This document shows positions 36,031-44,090 of a DNA stretch of 64,000 bases, one piece after another (the first letter of the stretch is position 1; each line of letters opens with the position of its first letter). A program made the position numbers and the translations under genes. The notes below the pieces were generated by a model, which was not told where the DNA came from, did no database searches, and saw only the letters and a program-made list of their open reading frames with translations. The stretch spans positions 85,908 to 149,907 of the forward strand of contig CAZDQL010000003.1 of assembly GCA_964507325.1 (NCBI GenBank), read 5' to 3'. This DNA is from CAZDQL01 sp964507325. GTDB taxonomy: Bacteria; Planctomycetota; UBA1135; GCA-002686595.

Positions 36031-37044
36031 TCACAGGAACAGGATCGAGATCCCGTCGGTGAAGTTCGACGTGTTCCCGGGGTTCTTGTCCCGGAACCAG
36101 GCCTGGAAGTTCCAGGTCTCCCCGGGCTGGATCGCAACCGGCCCACCGGGTTGGGGGATGGCCAGGGTGTCCACGTCGATAGAGAACTCTCCCCCCGCTC
36201 CGGACAGCTTGACGTCCTGGGTGAAGCCACCGATCCGCCCGTCGAGGCACAGGTTCCCCTGGGAGCCCCCGGGATTGGGTACGAAGCCCTGGGTCGTGCT
36301 GACGATGAAGTACCCGAACTGGTTGGCCGGCATTTGGGCGGCGGTCAGCGTCAGGGGCTGGCCGCCGGCCTGGGCCACCCCGTAGGCGGAGATCGCTGCG
36401 GGCTGACTGGTGGAATTCAGGTTGGCGGGTCCGCAGTAGTTGTTGCCGATGGAGCCGGAGACCTCGGTCAACTTGAACCCATTGATCGCCGATCCAGCCA
36501 GGCCAGCGGTGTTGTCGACCTGGAACGTCCCGGTGGCCGTCGTGGTGACATCGAAGACCAACGCGAAGGTGTTGTTGTCGGCGAGCGGGACCGACCAGTC
36601 GATCGTGATGCTCCCTGGAACCCCGGTCCCCCCCGTGATGGTCCATTCATGGGTGCCCGAGAAGGTCCCGGGATCCCAGGCGTAGAGGGTGAAAACGTAG
36701 TGCTCGTTCGGCTTCAGGCCGCTGAAGTCGAGGGTGAGGGTGCCCGTCGGAGTGAAGGCGTGCAGCAGGTCCTCGTACAGGTGTTGGTAGGTGTAACCGG
36801 GCGGATCCCCGTCCTTGCTGCCCCTGTCCGTCGGGCTGGCGAAGCTGGTGTTCGTCGTCACCTCCACCGTCACCGTGCCGAGCTGGGCGACCATGTAGCT
36901 GCCGGTGAGCGGAACTGGCCAGAGGTCGAAGCCCACCTGATCATCTTCGTTGAACTCGATGCTGAGGTTCGTCTGGGCGCTCGCGGTGGAAGCGATCAAC
37001 GCTGCAGCGACCACACCCAGCACTCGAGCAGGGAGGCGAATCAT
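36031..37044 (-). CDS. Secreted protein with a lineage-typical C-terminal domain
   Basis: A 337-residue exported protein. The ATG at 37044 was preferred over the ATG two codons earlier because AAGGAG lies 8 bases before it; it begins the signal MIRLPARVLGVVAAALIAST. Residues about 25-205 form a beta-rich domain with no motif I can name. The C-terminal 125 residues run from NNYCGPANLNST through QFGYFIVSTTQGF, GSQGNLCLDGRIGG and ETWNFQAWFRD to a last hydrophobic strand. I associate this domain with many secreted proteins of the Poly30/Saltatorellus planctomycetes, where it follows varied N-terminal parts; it may serve in sorting or surface attachment. Two Cys (NYC, NLC) may pair. Confidence 0.8.
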   Translation of the reverse strand: MIRLPARVLGVVAAALIASTASAQTNLSIEFNEDDQVGFDLWPVPLTGSYMVAQLGTVTVEVTTNTSFASPTDRGSKDGDPPGYTYQHLYEDLLHAFTPTGTLTLDFSGLKPNEHYVFTLYAWDPGTFSGTHEWTITGGTGVPGSITIDWSVPLADNNTFALVFDVTTTATGTFQVDNTAGLAGSAINGFKLTEVSGSIGNNYCGPANLNSTSQPAAISAYGVAQAGGQPLTLTAAQMPANQFGYFIVSTTQGFVPNPGGSQGNLCLDGRIGGFTQDVKLSGAGGEFSIDVDTLAIPQPGGPVAIQPGETWNFQAWFRDKNPGNTSNFTDGISILFL

Positions 37045-37261
37045 GGCCATGGCTCCTTCTGCACTCGATCCGTTCGGTGCACGTGTTTCCGACGTGGGGA
37101 CGATGTCAAGCCTCGCGCACAGGTTCACCAGCCGGAGGTGGAAGGCCGTATCGAAGACCTGGGCATCACGTGTCCAGTGTAGCGGGTGCCGTCCGCAAAG
37201 GGCCGGAAGGAGGACAGACCCTCCGAGGTGACGAGCCCGAGTTCCTCGGCCCGGCGGCCGA

Positions 37262-39577
37262 TCACTGCTCCCGCAGGCGCACGTCGAGGCGGCCGTGCTC
37301 GCTCGTGAACGCTCCGGTGTCGGAGAACAGGGAGCCCCACCCGTCGCCCCAGGCGTGGTGGCCGATGAGCTCCCAGCCTTCCGTCTCCACCTGAAGGACG
37401 TCGGGCTTCTCCGTCGCCGTGGTCTCGACGATGCCCTTCTCGTTCGTCCGGGGCAGGGCGACGCCGTCCAGGCTCAGAACGATGCCGGGAACGGGATCGC
37501 CGACCTCGTCGGTCACGAAGAAGCGCGCTCCCCACCCCTTCGCGAGGGTGACCGTCGCCAGCCGGTGCCCTTCGATGGAGGAGGGCAGGAAGCTCCCCTC
37601 GTCCAGCCATGCAGGCTGGTGGCCGTTCGCGCTGATGGCCACCGTGATCGTGCCCCCGGTCGGATAGGGCCCCGCCGAGAAGTGCGGCCGGTCGGTGGAG
37701 CCGGAGGCACCGATCCACTCCCCGTCGTTCTCGCTCTGCCCGTTCACACCGCGCCAGGTGGAGGCGATGTGCCCGTGGTCGAGATCGGAGACGTCGTTCG
37801 TGATGCGGACGTCGAAGTACTCGGTGGAAATGTCGTCGCGGATCAGGAACACGTGACCCGAGCTCGGCGCGGTGACCTCGAAGGCGGCAGGGGTGACGGG
37901 GAGGTGACCCGACGACCAGTGCAACCGGAGCCGATACTTCCCCGGAGACAGCTCCGCGAACCGGAACGTTCCCTTCCCGTCCTTCCAGGACACGGGCGTC
38001 CAGCGGCTGACGTCCGAGAGCTCCCCGGTTCCCTGGAGCCCGACCGAGGCCCGAGCCGCCCACAGCTCGCGCCCGCTCTCGGTTCGCACCGTGCCGGTGA
38101 TCTCGCCGCTCGCGAGACGGGGCTCGAGGGTGAGCCCCACCGTGGCGGTCCTCCCGTTCCGGAGCTCCACCGTTGTGTCGGCGGTACGGAAGCGCTCGGC
38201 GCGGGCGACGATGCGCCAGGCTCCCTCGGACAAGCCGCGGTAGAGGAATGGCATCTGCCCCGACTCCGGCGAGGGGACGAGACTCGGCAGCATGGGCACC
38301 TCGTCGAGGTCGGTCCCCTCCGGGGCGATCGCGAGCTCGATCTCGCGCGGGGGATCCTCCCCCGTCCAGCGCACGGTGATGCGCAGACAGGCGCGCGCCT
38401 CCAGCTCGACGCGCAGGGGCTCGTGCCGGTGACGTTCGAAGGACTCGAGGCGCGACATGCCGAAGTGCAGCCCGTCCCGGGAGACGAGGGCGAGGAAGAG
38501 GGGCGGCTCGTCCTCCTCGAAGAAGTCCGGACCGCGCACCCAGGGCCAGACTCCCTTCTGCACGGGAGCCGCGGACCACCAGAAGCCCCGGCGGGACACG
38601 TCCTCGTCCGAGAAGGGAGAAGGACGCTCGTTCATCCCGAGACACCGTAGGACGAGCTCGGGATCCTTCGACACGCTGGCGAGGAAGTCCTCGACGTCCA
38701 GACCCGCCGGCGGATCGAAGTCGAGGAGGATCAATGGCCCCACGAGCACGGCGATGTCCTGGCGGGGCGAGCCCGGCCGGTGGACCTTGGCCGCTTCGTT
38801 CTCGAGCTGGATCTCGAACTCGAGGGTGCCCGTGGGGAAGCTCCGCCGCGTGTCGAAGGTGCCGTCCTCCGCGCTGATCAACCACTCGCCGCCGAGGAAG
38901 CGCGACTTCGATTCGAGCGTGAAATCGCGCCGAGGCCAGACCACCTCCCACTGCGGATCCTGGAGCTCACTCCAGGCACGGACGCGCACGCCGAAACCGC
39001 CGATCGGCGCTCCCGTCTCGCCGTTCACGAGGCGACCCGGGAAGGGCGCGGACTCGAGCGCGACGCGCGTGAGCACGAGCGCTTCGTCGGGGCTCGTCCC
39101 GAGCGCCGCGGCCTCGAAGCGATCCGGCTGGAGCGCGAAGGCGGGGTCCGAGGTCTCCCAGGCCCGCATCCTCCCCCGCAGGGCCGCGCCGCCCGCGAGG
39201 CGGACGAGACCCTCTGTATCGCTCTCGAAGTCGCCGACCCTCTCGATCTCGCCCTCCGAAGAGGGCGCGATCAGGAGCCGCAGCCGAATCCCTTCGATCC
39301 CCTCGCCGCGCTCTGCGTCGACGATGCGCAGGTATCGATCTCCGGCGGTCGAAATCCGGCGGCGCTCCTCTCCCACCGGCGTCTCGACGACGGTTCGCGA
39401 CTCCCCCGGAGCGAGGATGGCTCCCTCCGCCGCCTCGCGCTCGCTCTGCGGTCCGACCGCCGGCGCCGCCCCGCGCTCCCCCTCGCAGCCCCGCAGGAGG
39501 AGCAGCAGCCCGCCGGAGAGCAGGCCGAGCGTGAAGAGGAGCACGACGGGAACGACGCAGCGCGGCGGGCTTCTCAC
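37262..39577 (-). CDS. Large membrane-anchored protein with carboxypeptidase-regulatory-like repeats
   Basis: A 771-residue protein. The GTG at 39577 was chosen because GGGGGAGG lies 7 bases upstream and a single membrane helix follows directly (about residues 8-27: VVPVVLLFTLGLLSGGLLLL). The rest is predicted outside the cytoplasm and beta-rich. Segments like GEITGTVRTESGRELWAARA, FRFAELSPGKYRLRLHW and DEVGDPVPGIVLSLDG are carboxypeptidase-regulatory-like (Cna-B type) sandwich units. There is no catalytic motif. Proteins of this kind are abundant in marine planctomycetes; surface structure or binding is a reasonable guess. The neighbouring genes give no further clue. Confidence 0.75.
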   Translation of the reverse strand: MRSPPRCVVPVVLLFTLGLLSGGLLLLLRGCEGERGAAPAVGPQSEREAAEGAILAPGESRTVVETPVGEERRRISTAGDRYLRIVDAERGEGIEGIRLRLLIAPSSEGEIERVGDFESDTEGLVRLAGGAALRGRMRAWETSDPAFALQPDRFEAAALGTSPDEALVLTRVALESAPFPGRLVNGETGAPIGGFGVRVRAWSELQDPQWEVVWPRRDFTLESKSRFLGGEWLISAEDGTFDTRRSFPTGTLEFEIQLENEAAKVHRPGSPRQDIAVLVGPLILLDFDPPAGLDVEDFLASVSKDPELVLRCLGMNERPSPFSDEDVSRRGFWWSAAPVQKGVWPWVRGPDFFEEDEPPLFLALVSRDGLHFGMSRLESFERHRHEPLRVELEARACLRITVRWTGEDPPREIELAIAPEGTDLDEVPMLPSLVPSPESGQMPFLYRGLSEGAWRIVARAERFRTADTTVELRNGRTATVGLTLEPRLASGEITGTVRTESGRELWAARASVGLQGTGELSDVSRWTPVSWKDGKGTFRFAELSPGKYRLRLHWSSGHLPVTPAAFEVTAPSSGHVFLIRDDISTEYFDVRITNDVSDLDHGHIASTWRGVNGQSENDGEWIGASGSTDRPHFSAGPYPTGGTITVAISANGHQPAWLDEGSFLPSSIEGHRLATVTLAKGWGARFFVTDEVGDPVPGIVLSLDGVALPRTNEKGIVETTATEKPDVLQVETEGWELIGHHAWGDGWGSLFSDTGAFTSEHGRLDVRLREQ

Positions 39578-39767
39578 GCGCCGCCTCCCCCGCGGCTCCC
39601 AAGCGTGAGCCGTCTGAGTCCACCGTCCGTACGCGAGCAAGGTGTCATGGGACCGGAGGATGCAAGCTACGCCGCCCAGTCCGAATTGGGGAATCCCGAT
39701 TCGCAAAAGGAGCGCTCGTCCTTCCCGGTCGCCTTCGTCCACGACCTCCGACGCGCAGAGCTGCCGT

Positions 39768-40538
39768 TCAAGAGCCGCGCCCGGCCCGATCGGCCTCATG
39801 GACGGCGTGCAAGAACTCCCGCAGCAGCTCCTCGTCCAGGCTTCCGCCCATGCGTACTCCCGAGCAGAGATCCACGCCGAAAGGGGAGACCTGTCGGATC
39901 GCGGCGGCGACGTTCCCGGGATGCAGCCCTCCGGCGAGGAAGACCGGAACAGCGAGCTGCCGGACGATGAGGGCGCTCACACTCCAGTCGTGCTGCCGAC
40001 CGGTGCCGCCGAGCTCGGGTATCTCTGCGCCGGGACGACCCGAGTCCAGCAGGACGGCATCGACCCTCGGCGCGATGCGCTGTGCCTGCTCGAGCGCCCG
40101 GTGATCCTCGACGTGGACGACCTGGACGATCCTGATTCCCGGGCACTGCTCGCGCAGCGCAGCGTAGGTCTGGTGAGGAACCGCGCTCACCAGCTGTACC
40201 ACCGAGACCCTGCAGCGTCGCACATGCTCCACGACAGCTTCCGGCTCCGTCTGGCTGGTGAGCAGGAAGGAATCGATGCCGGGAGGAACCGCAGCCGCGA
40301 TCTCCGCGATGAGGTCGTCGGCAATGGGACCCGGACCGCTCGGCATTCGGGAGACCAGGCCGACGGCGTCGACCCCGGCCTCGACCGCCAGGCTCGCCTC
40401 GTTCAACGACGAGATGCAGCACACCTTCACGCGCGTCTTCAACTGGGTCCTTTCCGGTTCACGGGCGCTCTCGCCGGTCGCTTCGTCCGCAGGATCGAGG
40501 GAGCCCGGGGTCCGCTGGAGACGCTCCCGGGAGGTCAC
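39768..40538 (-). CDS. Phosphoribosylanthranilate isomerase-like (TrpF) protein
   Basis: A 256-residue TIM-barrel protein similar to TrpF. The first strand KVCCISSLNEA replaces the usual K(I/V)CGIT, keeping the catalytic Cys but with Cys for Gly. The catalytic Asp is retained in AVLLDSGRPG. The phosphate-binding end is VFLAGGLHPGNV and VDLCSGVRMGGS, where the usual SSGVE is changed to CSGVR. These changes, and the lack of other trp genes nearby, make a function in tryptophan synthesis uncertain; a paralogue acting on a related aminoketose is possible. It starts with GTG overlapping the TGA of the upstream selenoprotein gene (GTGA), so translation is coupled. Confidence 0.78.
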   Translation of the reverse strand: MTSRERLQRTPGSLDPADEATGESAREPERTQLKTRVKVCCISSLNEASLAVEAGVDAVGLVSRMPSGPGPIADDLIAEIAAAVPPGIDSFLLTSQTEPEAVVEHVRRCRVSVVQLVSAVPHQTYAALREQCPGIRIVQVVHVEDHRALEQAQRIAPRVDAVLLDSGRPGAEIPELGGTGRQHDWSVSALIVRQLAVPVFLAGGLHPGNVAAAIRQVSPFGVDLCSGVRMGGSLDEELLREFLHAVHEADRAGRGS

Positions 40539-41626
40539 GCACCGCCGGCGACCGCTCGCGCTGCGGCCCAGGCCTCGAGGAGCTCGAGGTCGAGGCTCTC
40601 GGGCCAGCCCGCGTCCGGCGCGGCCTCGATCTTCCGCAGGAGCTCCTCCTGGGAGGGCGAGAGCAGGCCGGGGGGCAGGCCGCCCTGGACGTGGCCGTTC
40701 GCCCGCGCGGCCTGCAGCGGGGTGAGCGGCAGGTGCCGGAGCGGAGTCCGCTTCAGGTAGTACTTGGTGTCGTCGTCGGGTCGGATCGCCTCCGCGGTGC
40801 GAAGCACCGCGTCCCCGGCGACCTCCCTCGCGGCGAGCTCCTGCTGGTCCGTCCGGGGGAAGACCCGCTCGGCGCAGCCGCGCCGCGTGGCTTCCGCGAG
40901 GAGCGCTTCGTAGGAGACCACCTCCGGGTCGAACTCGACCTCGACCACCTCTCCGCCGGCGAGCCAGCCCACGCGGGTCGAGACCACCCCCTCGACGAGG
41001 CCCAACTGGGCCTCACCGACCCAGAATCACCCCATGCCGAAGACGGTGCTCTCGACGCCCCGGGCGCGGGCGACCTCTTCCGCCTCGAGGAGCAGGAGGT
41101 ACCCGGGCAGCGGCTGGTCGCTCACCTCCAGCGCCTGGACCATGCGCCGGACCATCCCGCTCACCGTCCAGTCCCGGCCATTGCGCGCGATCAGGTCCTT
41201 GCGCTCGGGGTCGATGAAACGGACGACGGGGTTGTTCCAGGAGGGCTCCTCGAAGGACACGCGCACCTCCGCGTCGCGGTCTCCCTCGGTGTTGTTGAAG
41301 ATGCACACCGGCACGAAGGAGGCCTCGGCGGCGTCGACGATCAGGGGGTGGCTCAGCACCTGAGCACCGAAGTTCGTGCAGGTGCTTCAGCCAGGGACCT
41401 CCTGGAAGACGAGCAGGATCGGCGCGCCGGTCTCCCTGGCGTGGCGTTGGCCGAGCTCGAGGTCGCGGCACCATCGGACGGTTCCCAGCTCCGGGGCGGC
41501 CTCGGGGGCCGGCCAGGGCCCGACTCCCGCACCCCCGCCGACCGACGAGGCGCACGCGCAGAGGAGCAGCGGCAAGGTCCCGCCGGCGAGCCGGCCCAAT
41601 CGGTCGCTCACGTTCGAAGTCTTCAT
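40535..41626 (-). CDS. Selenoprotein: thioredoxin-like VPGU domain fused to MsrA-like domain (two Sec)
   Basis: Three consecutive segments in one frame are separated only by TGA codons at 41387-41389 and 41027-41029. Read through, they give a 363-residue protein with Sec at about residues 80 and 200. The N-terminus is a lipoprotein-like signal (GGTLPLLLCACASS). Domain 1 (about 50-185) is thioredoxin-like: ILLVFQEVPG-U-STC, then a cis-Pro-like WNNPVVRFID. The U-S-T-C spacing is that of a redox CxxC. Domain 2 (about 195-330) resembles methionine sulfoxide reductase A: G-U-FWVGE in place of GCFWG(A/V)E, then GVVSTRVGWLAGGE and VVEVEFDPEVVSYEALL. In both domains TGA replaces the catalytic Cys, and each is followed by a SECIS-like hairpin. 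I recall a named family of VPGUxxT thioredoxin-like (seleno)proteins. The alternative is a twice-mutated pseudogene, which the exact placement makes unlikely. Reducing oxidised protein outside the cytoplasm is inferred. Confidence 0.9.
40997..41029 (-). promoter_or_regulatory. Candidate bacterial SECIS for the second Sec codon
   Basis: On the minus strand the TGA (41027-41029) is followed after 12 bases by a perfect 7-base stem, GAGGCCC / GGGCCTC, closed by the loop AGTT. The loop starts 20 bases after the TGA, has G in second place and contains GU. The hairpin lies inside coding sequence for the MsrA-like domain, as expected of a bacterial element. Confidence 0.78.
41347..41389 (-). promoter_or_regulatory. 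Candidate bacterial SECIS for the first Sec codon
   Basis: On the minus strand the TGA (41387-41389) is followed after 18 bases by a hairpin. The arms are GGTGCTCAG and CTGAGCCACC with one bulged base; the loop is GTG. The loop starts 27 bases after the TGA and begins with G, and it contains GU as in the known formate dehydrogenase element. These values lie within the usual limits for bacterial SECIS elements (loop roughly 16-37 bases after UGA, G among the first two loop bases). An alternative 8-base stem (AGCACCTG / CAGGTGCT) starts directly after the TGA. Confidence 0.75.
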
Positions 41627-41742
41627 CGCTGTCGTCACCATTCGAGGCGAGGAGGTCCCGGGCAGCAGGATCGTCGGCCTCCCCACCACCCGCCACGATC
41701 GTCTCGACCAAGCGTGAGGGGGTCGACCGAGGCGATAGTATC

Positions 41743-41768
41743 ACGGCCCAGAGGCTACCAGAGGCCGG
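41743..41768 (-). repeat. Fragment of the dispersed repeat (copy E)
   Basis: About 26 bases upstream of the selenoprotein gene contain GGCCCAGAGGCTACCAGAGG followed by CCGG. This is nearly identical to the copy at 48867-48892 and shares GAGGCTACCAGAG with the copy at 62655. Confidence 0.65.
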
Positions 41769-41863
41769 TGGATCAGGCGGGAGCCACTCGGCCCGCGCCA
41801 CCCCGCTCGTCCTCCACCCGCTGCGTGGTGGGGGAGGGAGGCTGGATGCTGCGCGAAGAGTCG

Positions 41864-43024
41864 CTACGCCACTTCGTCGCCCGCTGAGCGGCGCGCAAAG
41901 AAGACGAGCCCTGCGAGGGCGACGACGAAGGAGAGCGCCAGGCCCGGGAACCAGCTCCCGGTGACGTCGAAGAGCCACCCCGCGGTTCCGGGTCCCACCT
42001 CGGCCGCGAGCCCGTGCGCGAGCATCACCACCGCGTACACGGTGCCCACCACCCGCGCGCCGTACACCTCGGCGACCTGTGCGGGGTACAGGGCGAAGCT
42101 GCTGCCGTAGCAGAAACCGGCGAGCAGCGCGGCGGTCACGAAGGTCGGCACCGTGGCCCCCGCGCCCGCGAGCACGGCGACCGAGCCCGCGATGGCCCCC
42201 AGCGCGCAGAGCGTCGCCCGCCGCCCGCCGAGGCGGTCGTGGACCCACCCCCACGCGACGCGGCCGAGCGCGCTGCCCACGGCGAAGGTGCTGATGGCCG
42301 CCGCCGCGCCCGCCCCGAGCCCGAACCACAGGCCGAGCGGCTTGAGGCTCCCGCTGATCATCAGGCCCGGCAGCGTGCCGCAGAACATGGCCGCGAAGAG
42401 CTTCCAGAAGCGCGCGTCGTGCAGCAGGTCGCGGCGCCGGAAGGTGACCGTCTGCTCCTCGCCCGCGTCCGGAGGCGTGAAGAGGAGCATGCCCGCGAGG
42501 AGCAGCACCGGACCGTACGTCGCACCCACCAGCACGAAGATGCGCGACACCGACCAGTCGCGCGCGAGCAGGTGCTCCGCGAGGTTGGCCAGCAGGATGG
42601 CGCCGCCGCCGTAGCCCGCGACGGCCAGCCCCGCCACGAGCCCCTTGTGTGCCGGGAACCAGCGGATGGCGGTGGCGATGGGGCACAGGTAGCCGCAGCC
42701 GATGCCCAGACCGCCGACGACGCCGATGCCGAGCCACAGGAGGAACCAGCTCCCTCCCGCCGCGGCCGCGATGAGGTAGCCGCCGGCGAGCAGCACGGCG
42801 CTCGCGACCATGAGCGGGCGCGGCCCGCTGCGATCGAGGAGGCGTCCCGTCACCAGGAGCGAGACGGTGAACACGAGGAAGCACGTCCCAAAGACGAGCT
42901 GCATCGACGCCGCGCTGAAGCCGTGGGCCTCGCGCAAGTGGGGCACGAACGCGCTCCAGGCGTAGATGCCGCCCATGCAGGACTGCACGAGGACGGCGGC
43001 GATCAGGACCAGGACGCGGCGCAC
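41864..43024 (-). CDS. Major facilitator superfamily transporter, oxalate/formate antiporter-like
   Basis: A 386-residue membrane protein with 12 predicted helices. The GTG at 43024 starts just before helix 1 (RRVLVLIAAVLVQSCMGGIY); the frame is open much further but overlaps other genes antisense. The first helices (IYAWSAFVPHLREAHGFSAA) and the loop 2-3 motif GRLLDRSGPRP are typical of the OxlT-type branch. It probably moves a small carboxylate or similar anion; the substrate is not visible. It lies upstream of the selenoprotein on the same strand, but about 240 bases and a repeat fragment separate them, so co-transcription is uncertain. Confidence 0.87.
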   Translation of the reverse strand: MRRVLVLIAAVLVQSCMGGIYAWSAFVPHLREAHGFSAASMQLVFGTCFLVFTVSLLVTGRLLDRSGPRPLMVASAVLLAGGYLIAAAAGGSWFLLWLGIGVVGGLGIGCGYLCPIATAIRWFPAHKGLVAGLAVAGYGGGAILLANLAEHLLARDWSVSRIFVLVGATYGPVLLLAGMLLFTPPDAGEEQTVTFRRRDLLHDARFWKLFAAMFCGTLPGLMISGSLKPLGLWFGLGAGAAAAISTFAVGSALGRVAWGWVHDRLGGRRATLCALGAIAGSVAVLAGAGATVPTFVTAALLAGFCYGSSFALYPAQVAEVYGARVVGTVYAVVMLAHGLAAEVGPGTAGWLFDVTGSWFPGLALSFVVALAGLVFFARRSAGDEVA

Positions 43025-43183
43025 GGCGAAGAGGGAGACTCGAGGTGGTCGTAGGCTGCCTTGGCTCGGCCAGGCAGTGCCTCGGGATCTGACGGACGGT
43101 TCTTTGTGCCTCGATGCAGACCGGGACCTTACCCGATCGCCGTCGATGGCGGCTGGATCGGGTCGCTCCTGTAGGATGCGCGC

Positions 43184-43963
43184 GTGAGCCAACCCAGGGA
43201 GATCGAGGCCGGCACCGACATCGCGATGGTCGGGCTGTGGGACACCGCGGTCGATGCCGAGCCCCTGTCGACGAGGCCCTCGATGGAGGGTTGGTCGACC
43301 GAGAGCGGCACCGGCCACCTGCTCCTGATCCACACCTGGGGCGACGGCAGCTACCGGGGAGCGTTCTACGTCGACACGGACATCCCCCAGCCGATCCTCG
43401 ATGACCGCATCCCCGTCGGCGACTGGCGCCTGCTGCACGCACCTTCCGGGCAGCTGTGCTTCGGCGGCAGCGAGGACTACCGGGCGACGAAGAAGCGCAT
43501 CACCGACCAGAACTCGCTTCTGGAGGTTGCACCGGGCGACTACCGGGTGCGCGTCCACCTCATCGACTACGCGGTTCCAAAGCGCCAACTCGCGGCTCAG
43601 GTCGGCGAAGCGGACTACGCCTACTGGAAGGGAATCGACCGCGTCGTCGGCCGCTGGACCTGCCTGCTGCTGTTGGTTCTGGCCGCGTCCATCGCCCTGG
43701 GCATCTGGCAGAGCTGGTGGATCGGGGTGCTCACCGCTGCCGCCGCCCTGGCGACGTGGCGCATCGCGGACCTCGGCCGGCGCGGCGACCCGCGGTACAA
43801 GGCGATCGACCGGCGGGTGATGGAAATCCTCGACAAAGAGACGCTGGAGGAGCGCGAGGAGAAGTTCGTCGAAGGCCGACCGGAGCTGGCCTTCGAGCTG
43901 CAGCGGTTGACCGCGGGGGAAACGCCTCCCCAGGCCGGTTCGATCGACATCAGCATCCGCTAG
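43184..43963 (+). CDS. Unknown protein with two central membrane helices
   Basis: A 259-residue protein that I do not recognise. Residues 1-155 are soluble and contain GHLLLIHTWGDGSYRGAFYV and GDYRVRVHLIDYAVP, which read as beta-strands. Two adjacent helices follow (about 160-176 and 181-196), then a charged C-terminal helix (EILDKETLEEREEKFVEG). There is no signal peptide. The start is GTG at 43184, with AGGA about 7 bases before. The gene is divergent from the MFS gene and convergent with the PHP lipoprotein gene, so there is no operon context. Confidence 0.65.
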   Translation: MSQPREIEAGTDIAMVGLWDTAVDAEPLSTRPSMEGWSTESGTGHLLLIHTWGDGSYRGAFYVDTDIPQPILDDRIPVGDWRLLHAPSGQLCFGGSEDYRATKKRITDQNSLLEVAPGDYRVRVHLIDYAVPKRQLAAQVGEADYAYWKGIDRVVGRWTCLLLLVLAASIALGIWQSWWIGVLTAAAALATWRIADLGRRGDPRYKAIDRRVMEILDKETLEEREEKFVEGRPELAFELQRLTAGETPPQAGSIDISIR

Positions 43964-44090
43964 GCAGTCGGCTGGGGATGCTGGGGTTGCCGATCTCGCG
44001 AGTCGCCGCCTGTGCCTGCGGCCCGCTGCTACTAGTCGCGCCGCCAGTTCCGCGGCACTACCAGGGTCATGTGCTGGTCGCCGCGATCGA

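Noticed and set aside
37226..37245. Short match to the GGTGACGAGCCCGAG block as a further repeat copy
   Set aside because: Only about 15 bases match and nothing around them does; chance is possible, so it was not listed as a copy.
41027..41389. Two internal stops read as evidence for a pseudogene or three separate genes
   Set aside because: Both TGAs fall exactly on conserved catalytic Cys positions, the frame never shifts, and SECIS-like hairpins follow each. Decay would not place stops so precisely.
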